Positions 29,339 to 37,878 are shown, counted from the stretch's first letter. The stretch is 64,000 bases of DNA from Mycolicibacterium sp. MU0053 (GCF_963378095.1 NZ_OY726397.1:806001-870000), one strand, 5' to 3'. Program-made: numbers and translations. The notes: a model not told the origin generated them from the letters alone.

Positions 29339-30127
29339 TTACGGTAGGTCCGTCCTGCCAGGCATGTTCATTAATCGTTGCCGGTCCGCGTCCATAGACG
29401 CTCGGAGTTCAGCGATGGCGGTCTGAGCAGTATCAAAAATCGTTAGTAGATCTCGGAGCGTTGGCGAGAATCGGTACTCGGAGGCGGGTGGATCGGTCAG
29501 ATTCTCTCGTGATCGATAGATGTGCCTGTCGCTGCGCTTGAAGCCGCCGAGCCGTCTTGCATCTTGAACAGAGAGACCGCCGAGCATGAGGCCACGATCC
29601 GCCAGCTTGGTACCTCGAAGGTAGACCGACTCAGACTCATCGAGGATCAGCGAGAGGCAGTCGTACTCGTTGAGTAGTGCTGCGACTGTCTGATTGTGGC
29701 GCATCACAAGGCCGTCGCGTCGACTAACCCCTAGCCCAACGTGGTCGATCTCATTAATCATGCGATTGATATCGCGAAGCTGAGCTTTGAGGACCGACCG
29801 CCTGTTCCTGATCTCGTTGGCAGAGCCGAGGAAACGCTTGATCTCGTTCGCATTGGCGACGGTTGCATCGACGATAGGTCGCTCCAGTTCGTCACGGCGT
29901 AGGTCTGCCAGCTTGAGAAGCGCTTCCTGCTTAGACAATTGCGGGTTCAGTGGAAGCTGGCGGCGAAGGTTCTTGAGTTTGACCTTCGTCCGAGATTTCT
30001 GGGGCTCTGGCAGTCGCATGACTGAGAGGATCTCAGAGTCAGAAGCACCGGCCTGCAAGGCAGTCGTGGCAGCATCCCAGAGTGGTTGTGAAGCTTCGGG
30101 CTGCTGATGCCCATGACTGTTCACCAT
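29339..30127 (-). CDS. Hypothetical helical protein, divergent from the tra operon
   Basis: 262 aa, basic and mainly helical. It has a coiled-coil-like section (IRNRRSVLKAQLRDINRMIN) and an N-terminal segment SDSEILSVMRLPEPQKSRTK that could be a helix-turn-helix. A GFKRSDRHIYRSRENLTDPP stretch follows. No family recognised. It is transcribed away from the regulator/tra genes across a 166-bp gap, the position where AICEs often carry a transfer repressor, which is only positional evidence. Confidence 0.5.
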   Translation of the reverse strand: MVNSHGHQQPEASQPLWDAATTALQAGASDSEILSVMRLPEPQKSRTKVKLKNLRRQLPLNPQLSKQEALLKLADLRRDELERPIVDATVANANEIKRFLGSANEIRNRRSVLKAQLRDINRMINEIDHVGLGVSRRDGLVMRHNQTVAALLNEYDCLSLILDESESVYLRGTKLADRGLMLGGLSVQDARRLGGFKRSDRHIYRSRENLTDPPASEYRFSPTLRDLLTIFDTAQTAIAELRASMDADRQRLMNMPGRTDLP

Positions 30128-30293
30128 GGCAATAACGGTATCTCCTCATTCCGACAGCCCAGCTGGAATCTTCTTTGACCTGCGGGTTTGACAACGGCTC
30201 GTCATTGCTTGTCGAGGCTAGCGGCGTCCCGCAGCATTGATTCTCGTATGACGCCGTATGGCGAGAACTGGTTACAAAGAGAGTGGGAGTGCA

Positions 30294-30722
30294 ATGCCTG
30301 AGCTAAGCAAAATGACCGTGGCGGTGGATCCATCGACGGTGCTGTTGATCGGCACGGGTGGGACGGCACGGACGCGCGCGCAGTACGAGAACGGCGTCAA
30401 GACGGACACCAACGTGCAGCGTGGAGGGGTTGACGTACACCGGCTGACGGGCGTGGCGGTCTCGGTCGGTGGAACCGGCCTCGACGGAGCTACGGTGGAG
30501 ACGGCGACGCCGCTCGAAAACGTTCAGGCAGGGAGTATTTTCAAGGCAGAAGGCCTGACCGAGGTGTCGGTGCGGGCAGAGGGACGAGCCGGGTTTGGCG
30601 ACGGGTCACCTCGTGGGGTCTTGGCCGTAACCGTTTTTATCGAGCGTCTGGTTCCCGTTGGCAATGCGAATGACCTCCTCCGATCGGGCGCGTCCTCGCG
30701 GCGGCCGGCAAGCGGGGAGTGA
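30294..30722 (+). CDS. SCO3933-like AICE regulatory protein
   Basis: 142 aa. The N-terminal pattern MTVAVDPSTVLLIGTGG, then a middle GGVDVHRLTGVAVSVGG and a late GVLAVTVFIERLVPV, resembles the small beta-rich SCO3933-type protein found just before the translocase gene in many Streptomyces AICEs. The ATG at 30294 gives the conserved start; a frame open to 30258 adds 12 residues. Its stop overlaps the tra start (GTGA). Role in transfer or copy control is by family context only. Confidence 0.55.
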   Translation: MPELSKMTVAVDPSTVLLIGTGGTARTRAQYENGVKTDTNVQRGGVDVHRLTGVAVSVGGTGLDGATVETATPLENVQAGSIFKAEGLTEVSVRAEGRAGFGDGSPRGVLAVTVFIERLVPVGNANDLLRSGASSRRPASGE

Positions 30723-32155
30723 CTGTGCCGCACGCAACTTGGATGATTCCGGCTGCGATTCTGTTGTGCGCAGCGGTAGTTGCGGTGAAGCGCGGATCTA
30801 CTGGTGCCCACAAGGTGTGGATTGTCGCGGTATCAATCGTGTTGTTCTTGTTTGTCTTTGGGGTGCATTGGTCGGGCAGCGGTGTAGTCACTATCGGCGT
30901 TTGTGTCGCGGCCGGCTACTTCATCCTGCGATGGCGGCGTGAGAGCACGCCGGAGCCACTTCCCTCGCCGTACCTCGCAGAGGTGCAGTACGCGGTCGAG
31001 GTTCTCTCCGATGAAAAGAGGCGCTTCGAGCTGTTCGATGTCGTTGGACTTTTCGTACGCCGCAAGGACAAGCACGGCCGGTTCGTGCGGTACATGCCTA
31101 CCTTGCGAGGTATTGACTCAACGGTATTCGGGGCGAGTGCTCGGTTTCTTGCCGTTGACGGTCAGGAACTGGCCGACTGGCGAAAGGCTTCCGGTCGTCT
31201 CGCGACTGCATTGATGGTCCCGAGTGTGGTTATGTCAGAACCTAAGCCGGGTCTATTCCAGCTCGACCTCAGGGTGCGGGATCCACTTGGCTCTCCCGTG
31301 ACGCTCGACTCCGTAAAGCCACTGACGGATTGGGTATTGCAGCTTGGGGCTGATGAACATGGCAAGTCGAAGTCAATTCCGATCTCCAATGTCTCGGGTG
31401 TGGTGGTTGGCGGCTTGCCGGGTTCGGGCAAGACTGCCTGGCTCACACAGACTTTGGCTTCCTTCTCGGGGTGCGACTCGGCGCAAATGGTCGTGGTCGA
31501 TGGCAAAGGCGGAATGGACCTTTCGGCACTGAAGCCTCGCAGCTACCGCTTCGTTGACGACGACATGGACCTCGACGCCGTGATCGGTGCGCTTCACGAG
31601 GTCAAGGAACTGGTCCGCGAGCGATCGCAGAATCTCCATGAGCTTCTCGGTACATCGAACTTTTGGAACCATGGTCCTACGCCGGAGGTGCCCGTCGTCC
31701 TGGTGCTCATCGACGAGTGTCAGACATTTCTGGACCCGCGGCAGCTTGTAGGCAAGGAGAACAAGGCCAAGGGCACGGAGATCCACGCGCTCGTCAGTTT
31801 CCTTGTCCGAAAGGGGCGTTCGGCCGGAGTGGTGACGATTCTGACGACTCAGAAACCAACTGCTGACTCCCTGCCGACCGATATCCGCGACAATTCCTCT
31901 GTCAGAGTCTGTTTCGGAGTTCAGTCACGGTATGCGGCAGAGGCGGTGCTTGGTGACGATTGGTCAGCGGACAGCGCTGCCAGTCCACTTGGCGCTCCTG
32001 TCGGGGTGGGCGTCGCCTCGGTCGACAGCGCGTTCGTCCGTTTCCGCGCGCCTTACATTCGAGAGGCAGCGGTTGCGGACTGGGTGAACCGCTTCGCTGG
32101 CTTGGCCCGAGACCCATCACAACTTCTTCACAACCGACTGGCGCAGCCGTCATGA
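30719..32155 (+). CDS. FtsK/SpoIIIE-type conjugal DNA translocase (TraSA-like)
   Basis: 478 aa, GTG start. Two or three N-terminal membrane segments (8-22, 33-50, 55-72) are followed by the FtsK ATPase: Walker A GGLPGSGKT (231-239) and Walker B VVLVLIDECQ (326-335), with VTILTTQKPTADSLPTDIRD (the family sensor region) after it. In AICEs this single protein pumps double-stranded DNA to the recipient after recognising a clt locus. It is coupled upstream by GTGA and downstream by ATGA. Confidence 0.87.
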   Translation: MTVPHATWMIPAAILLCAAVVAVKRGSTGAHKVWIVAVSIVLFLFVFGVHWSGSGVVTIGVCVAAGYFILRWRRESTPEPLPSPYLAEVQYAVEVLSDEKRRFELFDVVGLFVRRKDKHGRFVRYMPTLRGIDSTVFGASARFLAVDGQELADWRKASGRLATALMVPSVVMSEPKPGLFQLDLRVRDPLGSPVTLDSVKPLTDWVLQLGADEHGKSKSIPISNVSGVVVGGLPGSGKTAWLTQTLASFSGCDSAQMVVVDGKGGMDLSALKPRSYRFVDDDMDLDAVIGALHEVKELVRERSQNLHELLGTSNFWNHGPTPEVPVVLVLIDECQTFLDPRQLVGKENKAKGTEIHALVSFLVRKGRSAGVVTILTTQKPTADSLPTDIRDNSSVRVCFGVQSRYAAEAVLGDDWSADSAASPLGAPVGVGVASVDSAFVRFRAPYIREAAVADWVNRFAGLARDPSQLLHNRLAQPS

Positions 32156-32448
32156 CTCATCCATATGAGCGCGATACCGAGCGTGCTGCAAATCTGATCT
32201 TCGCGACGCTCACGATTGCGGCTGGCGTGATCTGGTCTGCAGCCGACTACTCCGCGGGTCGTCAGGCAGATGCGGGGATTACGCGTCCGCCGGCGTCGTC
32301 GGGAGCATCCGGTCCAGCAGCTACTGCAGGTGCACCGTGCTCGCCTCCCGGCCCCGGTACTCAGGCACAAGCCGCCGGAACGGCGGCGCGTGAGCCGCTC
32401 TTGTTCGTATCTCTGATGGAGGGGCCAGATGGGAAGGCAGGCGGCTAG
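32152..32448 (+). CDS. Small membrane protein of the transfer operon
   Basis: 98 aa. One hydrophobic segment (AANLIFATLTIAAGVIWSAA) is followed by a Pro/Ala/Gly-rich tail. The start overlaps the translocase stop by ATGA. Small membrane proteins in this position in AICEs are often spread (Spd)-type, but there is no sequence signature to confirm it. Its 3' end overlaps the excisionase gene by 20 bp. Confidence 0.55.
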   Translation: MTHPYERDTERAANLIFATLTIAAGVIWSAADYSAGRQADAGITRPPASSGASGPAATAGAPCSPPGPGTQAQAAGTAAREPLLFVSLMEGPDGKAGG

Positions 32449-32650
32449 GCGAGCTGGAACGCAAACCGAGTATTTGACGATCCAGCAGTTGGCCGAGAAA
32501 TTCCAGGTCAGTGTCGGGTGTATTCGCTCGTGGCGTCTGCGTGGTGAAGGGCCGCCCGCAATAAAGCTGGGGAATTCGCTTCGCTGGGACTCGACGGAGG
32601 TGGACCGCTGGGTGGATGCACAGCGGGAGTCGCGTTGGGAAGAAGGGTGA
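32429..32650 (+). CDS. Excisionase-like helix-turn-helix protein
   Basis: 73 aa. YLTIQQLAEKFQVSVGCIRS followed by WRLRGEGPPAIKLGNSLRWD is the MerR/Xis-type winged helix of AICE excisionases and small DNA-binding regulators. The location just before the integrase supports Xis, which bends att DNA to favour excision. It overlaps the preceding gene, so translation is coupled. Confidence 0.8.
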   Translation: MGRQAARRAGTQTEYLTIQQLAEKFQVSVGCIRSWRLRGEGPPAIKLGNSLRWDSTEVDRWVDAQRESRWEEG

Positions 32651-32654
32651 TGGC

Positions 32655-32855
32655 GTGAAGAAGGGTAGGTTTGCGGCCGGTGTTCTGACGCAGCCGCTGA
32701 GTTCCGATCGTTCATGGATCGACATGAACGAAGGGCTCCTTATCGAACTCGAAGCCCGGAATGCATCGTGGGCTGACATCGACTTATCCGAGTCAGGCGT
32801 GGAGGACGACGAGCGCCTGTCGGATGGGGTGCAGACCCAATGTGTGGGTGAATGA
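32655..32855 (+). CDS. Small hypothetical protein between xis and int
   Basis: 66 aa from a GTG at 32655 (VKKGRFAAGVLTQPLSSDRS). The body is acidic (EGLLIELEARNASWADIDLS) with no recognised domain. It starts 4 bp after the xis stop and its stop abuts the integrase ATG, so it is part of the xis-int operon. Could be an anti-activator or coupling gene; unknown. Confidence 0.5.
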   Translation: MKKGRFAAGVLTQPLSSDRSWIDMNEGLLIELEARNASWADIDLSESGVEDDERLSDGVQTQCVGE

Positions 32856-34229
32856 ATGATCGAGGGACGTGAGGGCCCCGGCGGCTCGCGCGTCTACAGA
32901 GCCCGGGTCTACTACCGCGGTCGCTACGTCGCGTCGCGTACTTTTCCGCGCAAGCGGGATGCTCAGGAGTGGGAGCGTAAGCAGGTCGACGCGCTCAAGA
33001 CCGGCGTGTGGGCGGACCCGAAGGCGGGGGAGAAGCCGGTACGAGAGTGGTGCGAGATCTGGTTCGCCGCTCAACCGCCCCGTCAACCCGCAACCGAGCG
33101 CAAGATTCGCGGTGTCATCAACAGACAGATTTCAGGTGCGTTCGGTCGTCGGCCCTTGGTTTCTGTCCGCCCGTCAGAGGTTGAGGTCTGGGCGGCCGGT
33201 ATCTCTCGACAGCAGTCGCCGGCCACGGCGCGGCACGCGCTTGGGGTGTTGCGCCGGGTGTTCGACTACGCGCTGAGGGACGGCGCAATCCATCGCAATC
33301 CTGCAGTCGGTATCAAGCTGCCGAAGGTCCAAGGAAACGATCCACGCCCGCTGACGCATGATCAACTCTGGGCCCTGGTTGACCATCTGCCTTCACAGCG
33401 CGACCGCCTCATCGTCCTGGTTGGCGGGTATTGCGGCCTCAGGTGGGGTGAGCTGGCCGCGTTGCAGTGGTCCGATGTGGATTTCGTGTCCCATAGGCTC
33501 CGCGTCCGTCGTGCGTACTCCGAGGAGGCTCCGCGCGGTGAGATGGCTCCGGTGAAAGATCATCAGGCTCGGACGGTGCCGATCCCTGCGACGGTCTCCA
33601 ACATGCTCGCTGGCTTCGGCGTTGATCGTCGCCCCGGTGAACTGGTGTTTCCATCAGCAAGCGGGACGCCCCTCCGAAACCGAAACTTCCGCCGGGACGT
33701 CTTTGACGCTGCCGTGAACTCCGCGCAGCTCGACATCACGCCACACAACCTCCGCGACACCGCGGCATCTCTCGCGATCCAGGCTGGGGCCTCGGTAGTC
33801 GCCGTTGCGCGTTTGCTAGGCCACGAATCCGCTGCTACGACCCTCAACCACTACGCCGGCCTCTTCCCGTCTGATCTCGACGACGTTGCGCACCGTCTTG
33901 ACGCTGCGGCTCGTCTCGTGCAACACGGGGACAACCAGGCGGACGATATGCCTATGGATCAGAAACGCCGCTGGATTCCGGCGGATGAGGTCGCCGGAAT
34001 TCTGAATAGCTCGCCGGTCGACGACGGGCTCCATGACGACATCTACGGTCCAGCGGAACCGGTGGACAGCGGTGAGCCGTCGGGTGAGACCGGCTACCTG
34101 CTGAGGTCACCCGAGAATGCGCGACGCCTGCTGGACGCCGTGGCGCGAGACAAAGCCAGTCAGCCGGCACCATCCGATACCAGCGAAGCACCGACCACAC
34201 ACCGACCAGAGGGGAGTAACGAGCAGTAG
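32856..34229 (+). CDS. int: Tyrosine site-specific integrase
   Basis: 457 aa. An N-terminal AP2-like arm-binding region (VYRARVYYRGRYVASRTFPR) and SAM-like core-binding domain precede the catalytic domain with Arg196 (CGLRWGEL), Lys234 (PVKDHQART), His297-x2-Arg300 (PHNLRD), His323 (LLGHES) and nucleophile Tyr333 (LNHYAG). It ends 41 bp before the tRNA-derived repeat, the usual position. The tail of about 120 residues after Tyr333 is longer than in most relatives and is hydrophilic. It catalyses integration into, and with Xis excision from, tRNA-Arg(CCT). Confidence 0.93.
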   Translation: MIEGREGPGGSRVYRARVYYRGRYVASRTFPRKRDAQEWERKQVDALKTGVWADPKAGEKPVREWCEIWFAAQPPRQPATERKIRGVINRQISGAFGRRPLVSVRPSEVEVWAAGISRQQSPATARHALGVLRRVFDYALRDGAIHRNPAVGIKLPKVQGNDPRPLTHDQLWALVDHLPSQRDRLIVLVGGYCGLRWGELAALQWSDVDFVSHRLRVRRAYSEEAPRGEMAPVKDHQARTVPIPATVSNMLAGFGVDRRPGELVFPSASGTPLRNRNFRRDVFDAAVNSAQLDITPHNLRDTAASLAIQAGASVVAVARLLGHESAATTLNHYAGLFPSDLDDVAHRLDAAARLVQHGDNQADDMPMDQKRRWIPADEVAGILNSSPVDDGLHDDIYGPAEPVDSGEPSGETGYLLRSPENARRLLDAVARDKASQPAPSDTSEAPTTHRPEGSNEQ

Positions 34230-34270
34230 GGCAACGGCCCGGAAAAGTGCGCTGATCTGCGAAAAAGCGA

Positions 34271-34318
34271 AGTGCCCTCGGCAGGATTCGAACCTGCGAC
34301 ACCGGCTTTAGGAGAGCC
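34271..34318. repeat. attR: 48-bp direct repeat inside tRNA-Arg(CCT)
   Basis: Identical to 14193-14240. It covers the 3' part of the tRNA gene from the anticodon arm through the T arm and acceptor end, plus two bases. Because the element supplies or retains the identical 3' part, the tRNA stays intact after integration. Confidence 0.93.
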
Positions 34319-34345
34319 GTGCTCTATCCCCTGAGCTACGAGGGC
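34273..34345 (-). tRNA. tRNA-Arg (anticodon CCT)
   Basis: 73 nt on the minus strand from GCCCTCG (acceptor) through a D arm (GCTCAGGGGATAGAGC), anticodon stem CGGCT/AGCCG with loop CTCCTAA (anticodon CCT), T arm GCAGG-TTCGAAT-CCTGC, acceptor CGAGGGC and discriminator A. CCA is not encoded. All four stems pair. It is the integration target of the element and reads the AGG arginine codon. Confidence 0.95.
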
Positions 34346-34460
34346 GAGGGACAAATCGAGATAGGTGGTGAGAACTCTAGTGGATCGCCGGTGCTGCCGG
34401 TGCGCGGCTGGGTGGGACGGTGGTGGAGCTGCCGGGGCTTGGTCGATCAGGTCAGTACAC

Positions 34461-35438
34461 CTAGGTAAGTATCGACGCCGCCCTGGAGCGCACGATCTGT
34501 TCGGCCTCACCGCAGATCCGTTCCAGCACTTCGGCGGCGGGACGTATCGCGTCGATCGATGCGGCGCCCTGCCCGTACGCGATCGGGTCGGTCTCCGGGT
34601 TGGGTTCATCGATCAGAAATGGATTCCCCTCGGCCACCTCCTCGCGACGCTGCTCCAACTCGGCCGTCCGCCCCGACCACTCGTCGGTGAACCGGTTACG
34701 ACGCACACGTTCCCCGATAGAGCGCGGCCATGGCAGGCCGCTGACGATGTCGTAGGCCCGGGTGTGGGTCGTGTCGGTGCCGTCGGACGCGACGATGAGT
34801 TTCTTGTATGCGTCATGGACCTCGGTCACTTCGGGGGTGGCCAGGAAGGCGGTGCCCATCACGGCTCCGTCAGCTCCGGCGATGAGGGCACCGGCGAACG
34901 TGCGTCCGCCGCTGATGCCGCCGGCCGCGAGCAGTGGGATGTCGGGGTGTCGGGCGGCGACTGCGGACAGCAACGGCAGCAACGCCATCGTCCCGGTGTG
35001 TCCACCGGCCTCGGTGCCCTGCGCAACGAGCACGTCGGTGCCGGCCTCCACCGCGAGATCCGCGTCCTCGAGCGTCTGGACCTGGCAGATCGTGCGGGCT
35101 CCGGTGGCGGCCGCCCGCCCGATCCAGGGTTTCGGGTCGCTGAAGGAGAAGACGACGGCCGGGGGCGACGCGGCCAGGGCGGCGTCGAACAGTGGCGCGC
35201 CGAACTCCAGGAATGGGGTGATGAAGCCGACCGCGAAGGGACGGTCGGTCTGTGCCCGGATCGCCGTGACCTGGGCGTCGAGCCAATCCGGTCCCTTCGG
35301 GTTGATGCCCCCGAATGAACCCAAGGCGCCCGCCGACGAGACCGCCGCGGCGATCGTCGCCCCGCTGTGCATCGCCATCGGCGCGGACATGACCGGGTAC
35401 TGCAGGTCGAACATCTCGGTGAATCGGGTGCGCAACAT
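34461..35438 (-). CDS. Nitronate monooxygenase family FMN enzyme
   Basis: 325 aa TIM-barrel flavoprotein of the 2-nitropropane dioxygenase family. The FMN-binding segments are AQGTEAGGHTG (mid-protein) and GGISGGRTFAGALIAGADGA with VMGTAFLATPE. The N-terminus (YPVMSAPMAMHSGATIAAAV) is also typical. Family members oxidise alkyl nitronates or act as related FMN oxidoreductases. It lies 9 bp after the SCO6745-like gene in the same operon. Confidence 0.85.
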   Translation of the reverse strand: MLRTRFTEMFDLQYPVMSAPMAMHSGATIAAAVSSAGALGSFGGINPKGPDWLDAQVTAIRAQTDRPFAVGFITPFLEFGAPLFDAALAASPPAVVFSFSDPKPWIGRAAATGARTICQVQTLEDADLAVEAGTDVLVAQGTEAGGHTGTMALLPLLSAVAARHPDIPLLAAGGISGGRTFAGALIAGADGAVMGTAFLATPEVTEVHDAYKKLIVASDGTDTTHTRAYDIVSGLPWPRSIGERVRRNRFTDEWSGRTAELEQRREEVAEGNPFLIDEPNPETDPIAYGQGAASIDAIRPAAEVLERICGEAEQIVRSRAASILT

Positions 35439-35447
35439 CGACTCAGC

Positions 35448-36326
35448 TCACCTCCGGACCGCGAGGTCTTGCGGTCTGGCCGGATAGCCGCCCGCGGACC
35501 GGATCTGTGCAGACCACCGGCCCACGATGCCAAGCAGTTCGTCGATGTCGTCACCGAGTGCGGCGACGAGCGGGGCGCAGCCATCGTCCGTGGCCACCTC
35601 GACGGCCTCACGGGCGGCCCGGCCGCTGTCGGTGAAGGCACCGTCGCGGATCAATCCCCGCGATCGCAGCCGATCTTCGGCCGCATCGAGGTCCTCGTCG
35701 CTCCAGGCTCTGGTGCGCACGTAGCTGCGCGACGGTATGCCCCAGTAGAGCTCGGTGATCAGGCCGATCTCGACCGCGTCGAAACCGCCGGTGGTCCAGG
35801 CGTTGACGTGGACATCGCCGCGATACTCCCGCAGCTGGTCGGCCAACCGCCACGCATCGGCCAATGGTTCACCGGGCAGGCCCTGGGCGACCAGTCCGGA
35901 AAACAGCGGCTTGCCGGCCAGCGACAGCCGCCCGGTCGCCCGATGCAGCAGTTCCACCGCCCGGTCGAGACCGTCCGGGGCGGCGCCGAGGATGCGCCGA
36001 AGTTGCTGCACCGCACCGTCGGTGCGGGCCGCGCAGATCGTCTGCGCGTCGGTCAGGGTCCAGCCGTACATGACCGCCGGTATCACCGCCGCAGGGTTGA
36101 ACACCCCGAAAGCCGCGGCGATCACCGCGCCGGGCACCTGTCCCAGCACGGAGCCGCGGCTGCAGAAATAGGCGGGGCCGTCGGGCATCTCGGCTACGCC
36201 CGCCTTGCCCGGGCTGGGGGAGAACCCCAGTGCCGCATAACCGCGGTGGCACTCCGGGGAAAAGTACACCTGTCCGGCGAAGGGTTCGATCGCCAGGGCG
36301 AGGGCTCGAGACGGTGCGACGGTCAT
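35448..36326 (-). CDS. SCO6745-family (MarR-like helix-turn-helix) protein
   Basis: 292 aa. The PxxGKAG...MPDGPAYFCSRGSVLGQVPG pattern and later helical half (DAWRLADQLREYRGDVHVNA, then YWGIPSRSYVRTRAWSDEDL) match the SCO6745 family of actinobacteria, whose C-terminus folds like a winged helix. Function unknown. The ATG at 36326 has GGAGG 6 nt upstream. It is co-directional with the nitronate monooxygenase gene and divergent from the SDR gene. Confidence 0.75.
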   Translation of the reverse strand: MTVAPSRALALAIEPFAGQVYFSPECHRGYAALGFSPSPGKAGVAEMPDGPAYFCSRGSVLGQVPGAVIAAAFGVFNPAAVIPAVMYGWTLTDAQTICAARTDGAVQQLRRILGAAPDGLDRAVELLHRATGRLSLAGKPLFSGLVAQGLPGEPLADAWRLADQLREYRGDVHVNAWTTGGFDAVEIGLITELYWGIPSRSYVRTRAWSDEDLDAAEDRLRSRGLIRDGAFTDSGRAAREAVEVATDDGCAPLVAALGDDIDELLGIVGRWSAQIRSAGGYPARPQDLAVRR

Positions 36327-36392
36327 GCGGAACCTCCTCCGGGTGCAGCGTACGCACTGCGCGGCCCCGGCCGCGGGACTATCGTCGCCGCT

Positions 36393-37079
36393 ATGACTGC
36401 CCTCGCTGATCAAGTCGTGCTCGTCACCGGCGCCAACCGCGGCATGGGCCGGGAGTACGTCGAGCAGCTGCTCGACCGGGGCGTGGCGAAGGTGTACGCA
36501 GCGGCCCGCAACCCGGACTCGATCGAGGTGTCCGACGCTCGCGTCGTCCCGCTGCAGCTCGACGTGAGTGATGCCGCATCGGTCGCCGCGGCCGCCGAAC
36601 ACGCCACCGACGTCAGCGTGCTGATCAACAATGCCGGGATTTCACGCGGTGGCTCCGTCCTGGCCCCGGACACCGCGGAGCTGCGCGAAGAACTGGAGAC
36701 CAACCTGTTCGGCCCGTTGGCGCTGGCATCGGCGTTCGCCGACCGGATCGCGGAACGGTCGGGCGCCATCGTCAACGTGGCCTCGGTGTTGGCCTGGCTC
36801 CCGGTCGGCGGCACCTACAGCGTCTCCAAGGCGGCGTTGTCGAGCGCGACGGACTCCATGCGCATCGAGCTGGCGCCGCGCGGGGTGCAGGTGGTCGGGG
36901 TCTACGTCGGACTGGTCGACACCGACATGGGTGCTTTTTCGGACAGCCCGAAGACGCCGCCGGCCGATGTGGTGCGGCAGGTGCTGGACGGTCTGGAGGC
37001 CGGCGCCGAGGAGGTCCTGGCCGATGAGCTGACCCGGCAGGTGCGTGCCCAGCTGAGTACACCGCTGCACGAGCGCTGA
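36393..37079 (+). CDS. Short-chain dehydrogenase/reductase (SDR)
   Basis: 228 aa classical SDR. It has the NAD(P) motif VTGANRGMGRE, NNAG in VLINNAGISRGG, the catalytic Ser in IVNVASVLAW, and Tyr-x3-Lys in TYSVSKAAL. Substrate unpredictable. ATG at 36393; a frame open from 35367 runs through the opposing gene and is spurious. It is convergent with the LLM-type gene 13 bp away. Confidence 0.85.
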   Translation: MTALADQVVLVTGANRGMGREYVEQLLDRGVAKVYAAARNPDSIEVSDARVVPLQLDVSDAASVAAAAEHATDVSVLINNAGISRGGSVLAPDTAELREELETNLFGPLALASAFADRIAERSGAIVNVASVLAWLPVGGTYSVSKAALSSATDSMRIELAPRGVQVVGVYVGLVDTDMGAFSDSPKTPPADVVRQVLDGLEAGAEEVLADELTRQVRAQLSTPLHER

Positions 37080-37092
37080 GACTGCCGGGCGC

Positions 37093-37878
37093 TCAACGCA
37101 ATTCGGCGATCACCTTCGCGAAGTAGGCGGAGTCCTTCTTCTGGACCGAGAATGACGTCACCCCAAACTGTTCGCGCAACGCGCGCAGCCGGTCGGCGGC
37201 GTCGCGTGGGGTGCCGGAAAGCACGCCGGGCAGGGCCAGGATTTCCTCGTCGGACAGCTGGGGCGCGTAGCGACGCGGCATCGTGAGATCGGGCATTCCG
37301 GAGTCGTCCGAGGGGGCCGCCGTGATCGCCAGGTCCAGCACCACCGGGCGGCCGTCGGCGCGGGTGCGGACGAACTCGACGCGGTCGGTTCCGGTGAGCC
37401 CGACGATGTCGGCGTGCTGCGCGGCGATGGTCAGCACCCGATCGCCGTTGCCGGCGATCAGCAGCGGAATCTCGGGATGGTGCCGGCGCAGGTACTGGGT
37501 GACGTGCTCGAGGTGAGACACCCGCTGCCCGGCCGTCGGGAAGGGGATCTCGGCGGCTTCGAATTCCTCCCGCACATAACCCGCGCCGAGTCCCAGGTCG
37601 AGTCGTCCGTCGCTGAGCGTGTGCACCTCGGCGGCATCGCGGGCCAGCAGCGCGGGGCTGTAGAACGCCGCGTTCATCACGTAGCTGCCGACCCGGATCT
37701 TCGACGTCGCCTGCGCCACCGCGGTGAGAACCGGGAACGGGGCCGGCGCGCCGAGATGATCCGGGATGTTGAGCACGTCGAAGCCGGAATCCTCGAAGCG
37801 GCAAGCGGTTTCTTGCAGCTTTGCGCGGGAGCGCACGGAGCTGATCCCCACGGCGAAGCGAAAGTCGTCGGTCATCAC
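37093..37878 (-). CDS. LLM-class F420-dependent oxidoreductase
   Basis: 261 aa luciferase-like TIM barrel of the TIGR03621 type. RFAVGISSVRSRAKLQETAC leads into NIPDHLGAP, LDLGLGAGYVREEFEAAEIP is the cofactor-binding loop, and the C-terminus ends VTSFSVQKKDSAYFAKVIAE. Mycobacteria use F420 widely in this family; substrate unknown. Confidence 0.82.
   Translation of the reverse strand: MMTDDFRFAVGISSVRSRAKLQETACRFEDSGFDVLNIPDHLGAPAPFPVLTAVAQATSKIRVGSYVMNAAFYSPALLARDAAEVHTLSDGRLDLGLGAGYVREEFEAAEIPFPTAGQRVSHLEHVTQYLRRHHPEIPLLIAGNGDRVLTIAAQHADIVGLTGTDRVEFVRTRADGRPVVLDLAITAAPSDDSGMPDLTMPRRYAPQLSDEEILALPGVLSGTPRDAADRLRALREQFGVTSFSVQKKDSAYFAKVIAELR

Larger units (their letters stand above)
14193..34318 (+). 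mobile_element. AICE-like integrative element in tRNA-Arg(CCT)
   Basis: A 20.1-kb block is bounded by identical 48-bp direct repeats. The right copy is the 3' two-thirds of an intact tRNA-Arg(CCT) gene. Inside are a tyrosine integrase next to the tRNA, an excisionase-like gene, an FtsK/SpoIIIE translocase, an SCO3933-like regulator and an HUH Rep. That set is the AICE backbone (pSAM2 type), with replication as dsDNA plasmid and transfer by one translocase. Rep sits at the far left and tra-xis-int at the right, separated by about 12 kb of nuclease-rich cargo. Several cargo genes are visibly richer in A/T than the flanks. Confidence 0.88.

Noticed and set aside
14193..34318. CRISPR array or cas genes in the element
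   Set aside because: No regularly spaced repeats and no Cas motifs were seen anywhere in the window.
14193..34318. Integrated prophage
   Set aside because: There are no capsid, portal, terminase, tail or lysis genes; Rep plus FtsK translocase points to an AICE.
35367..36392. Large N-terminal extension of the SDR gene at 36393
   Set aside because: It runs opposite to the SCO6745-like gene, has low-complexity Arg/Gly content and is not needed for the SDR fold.
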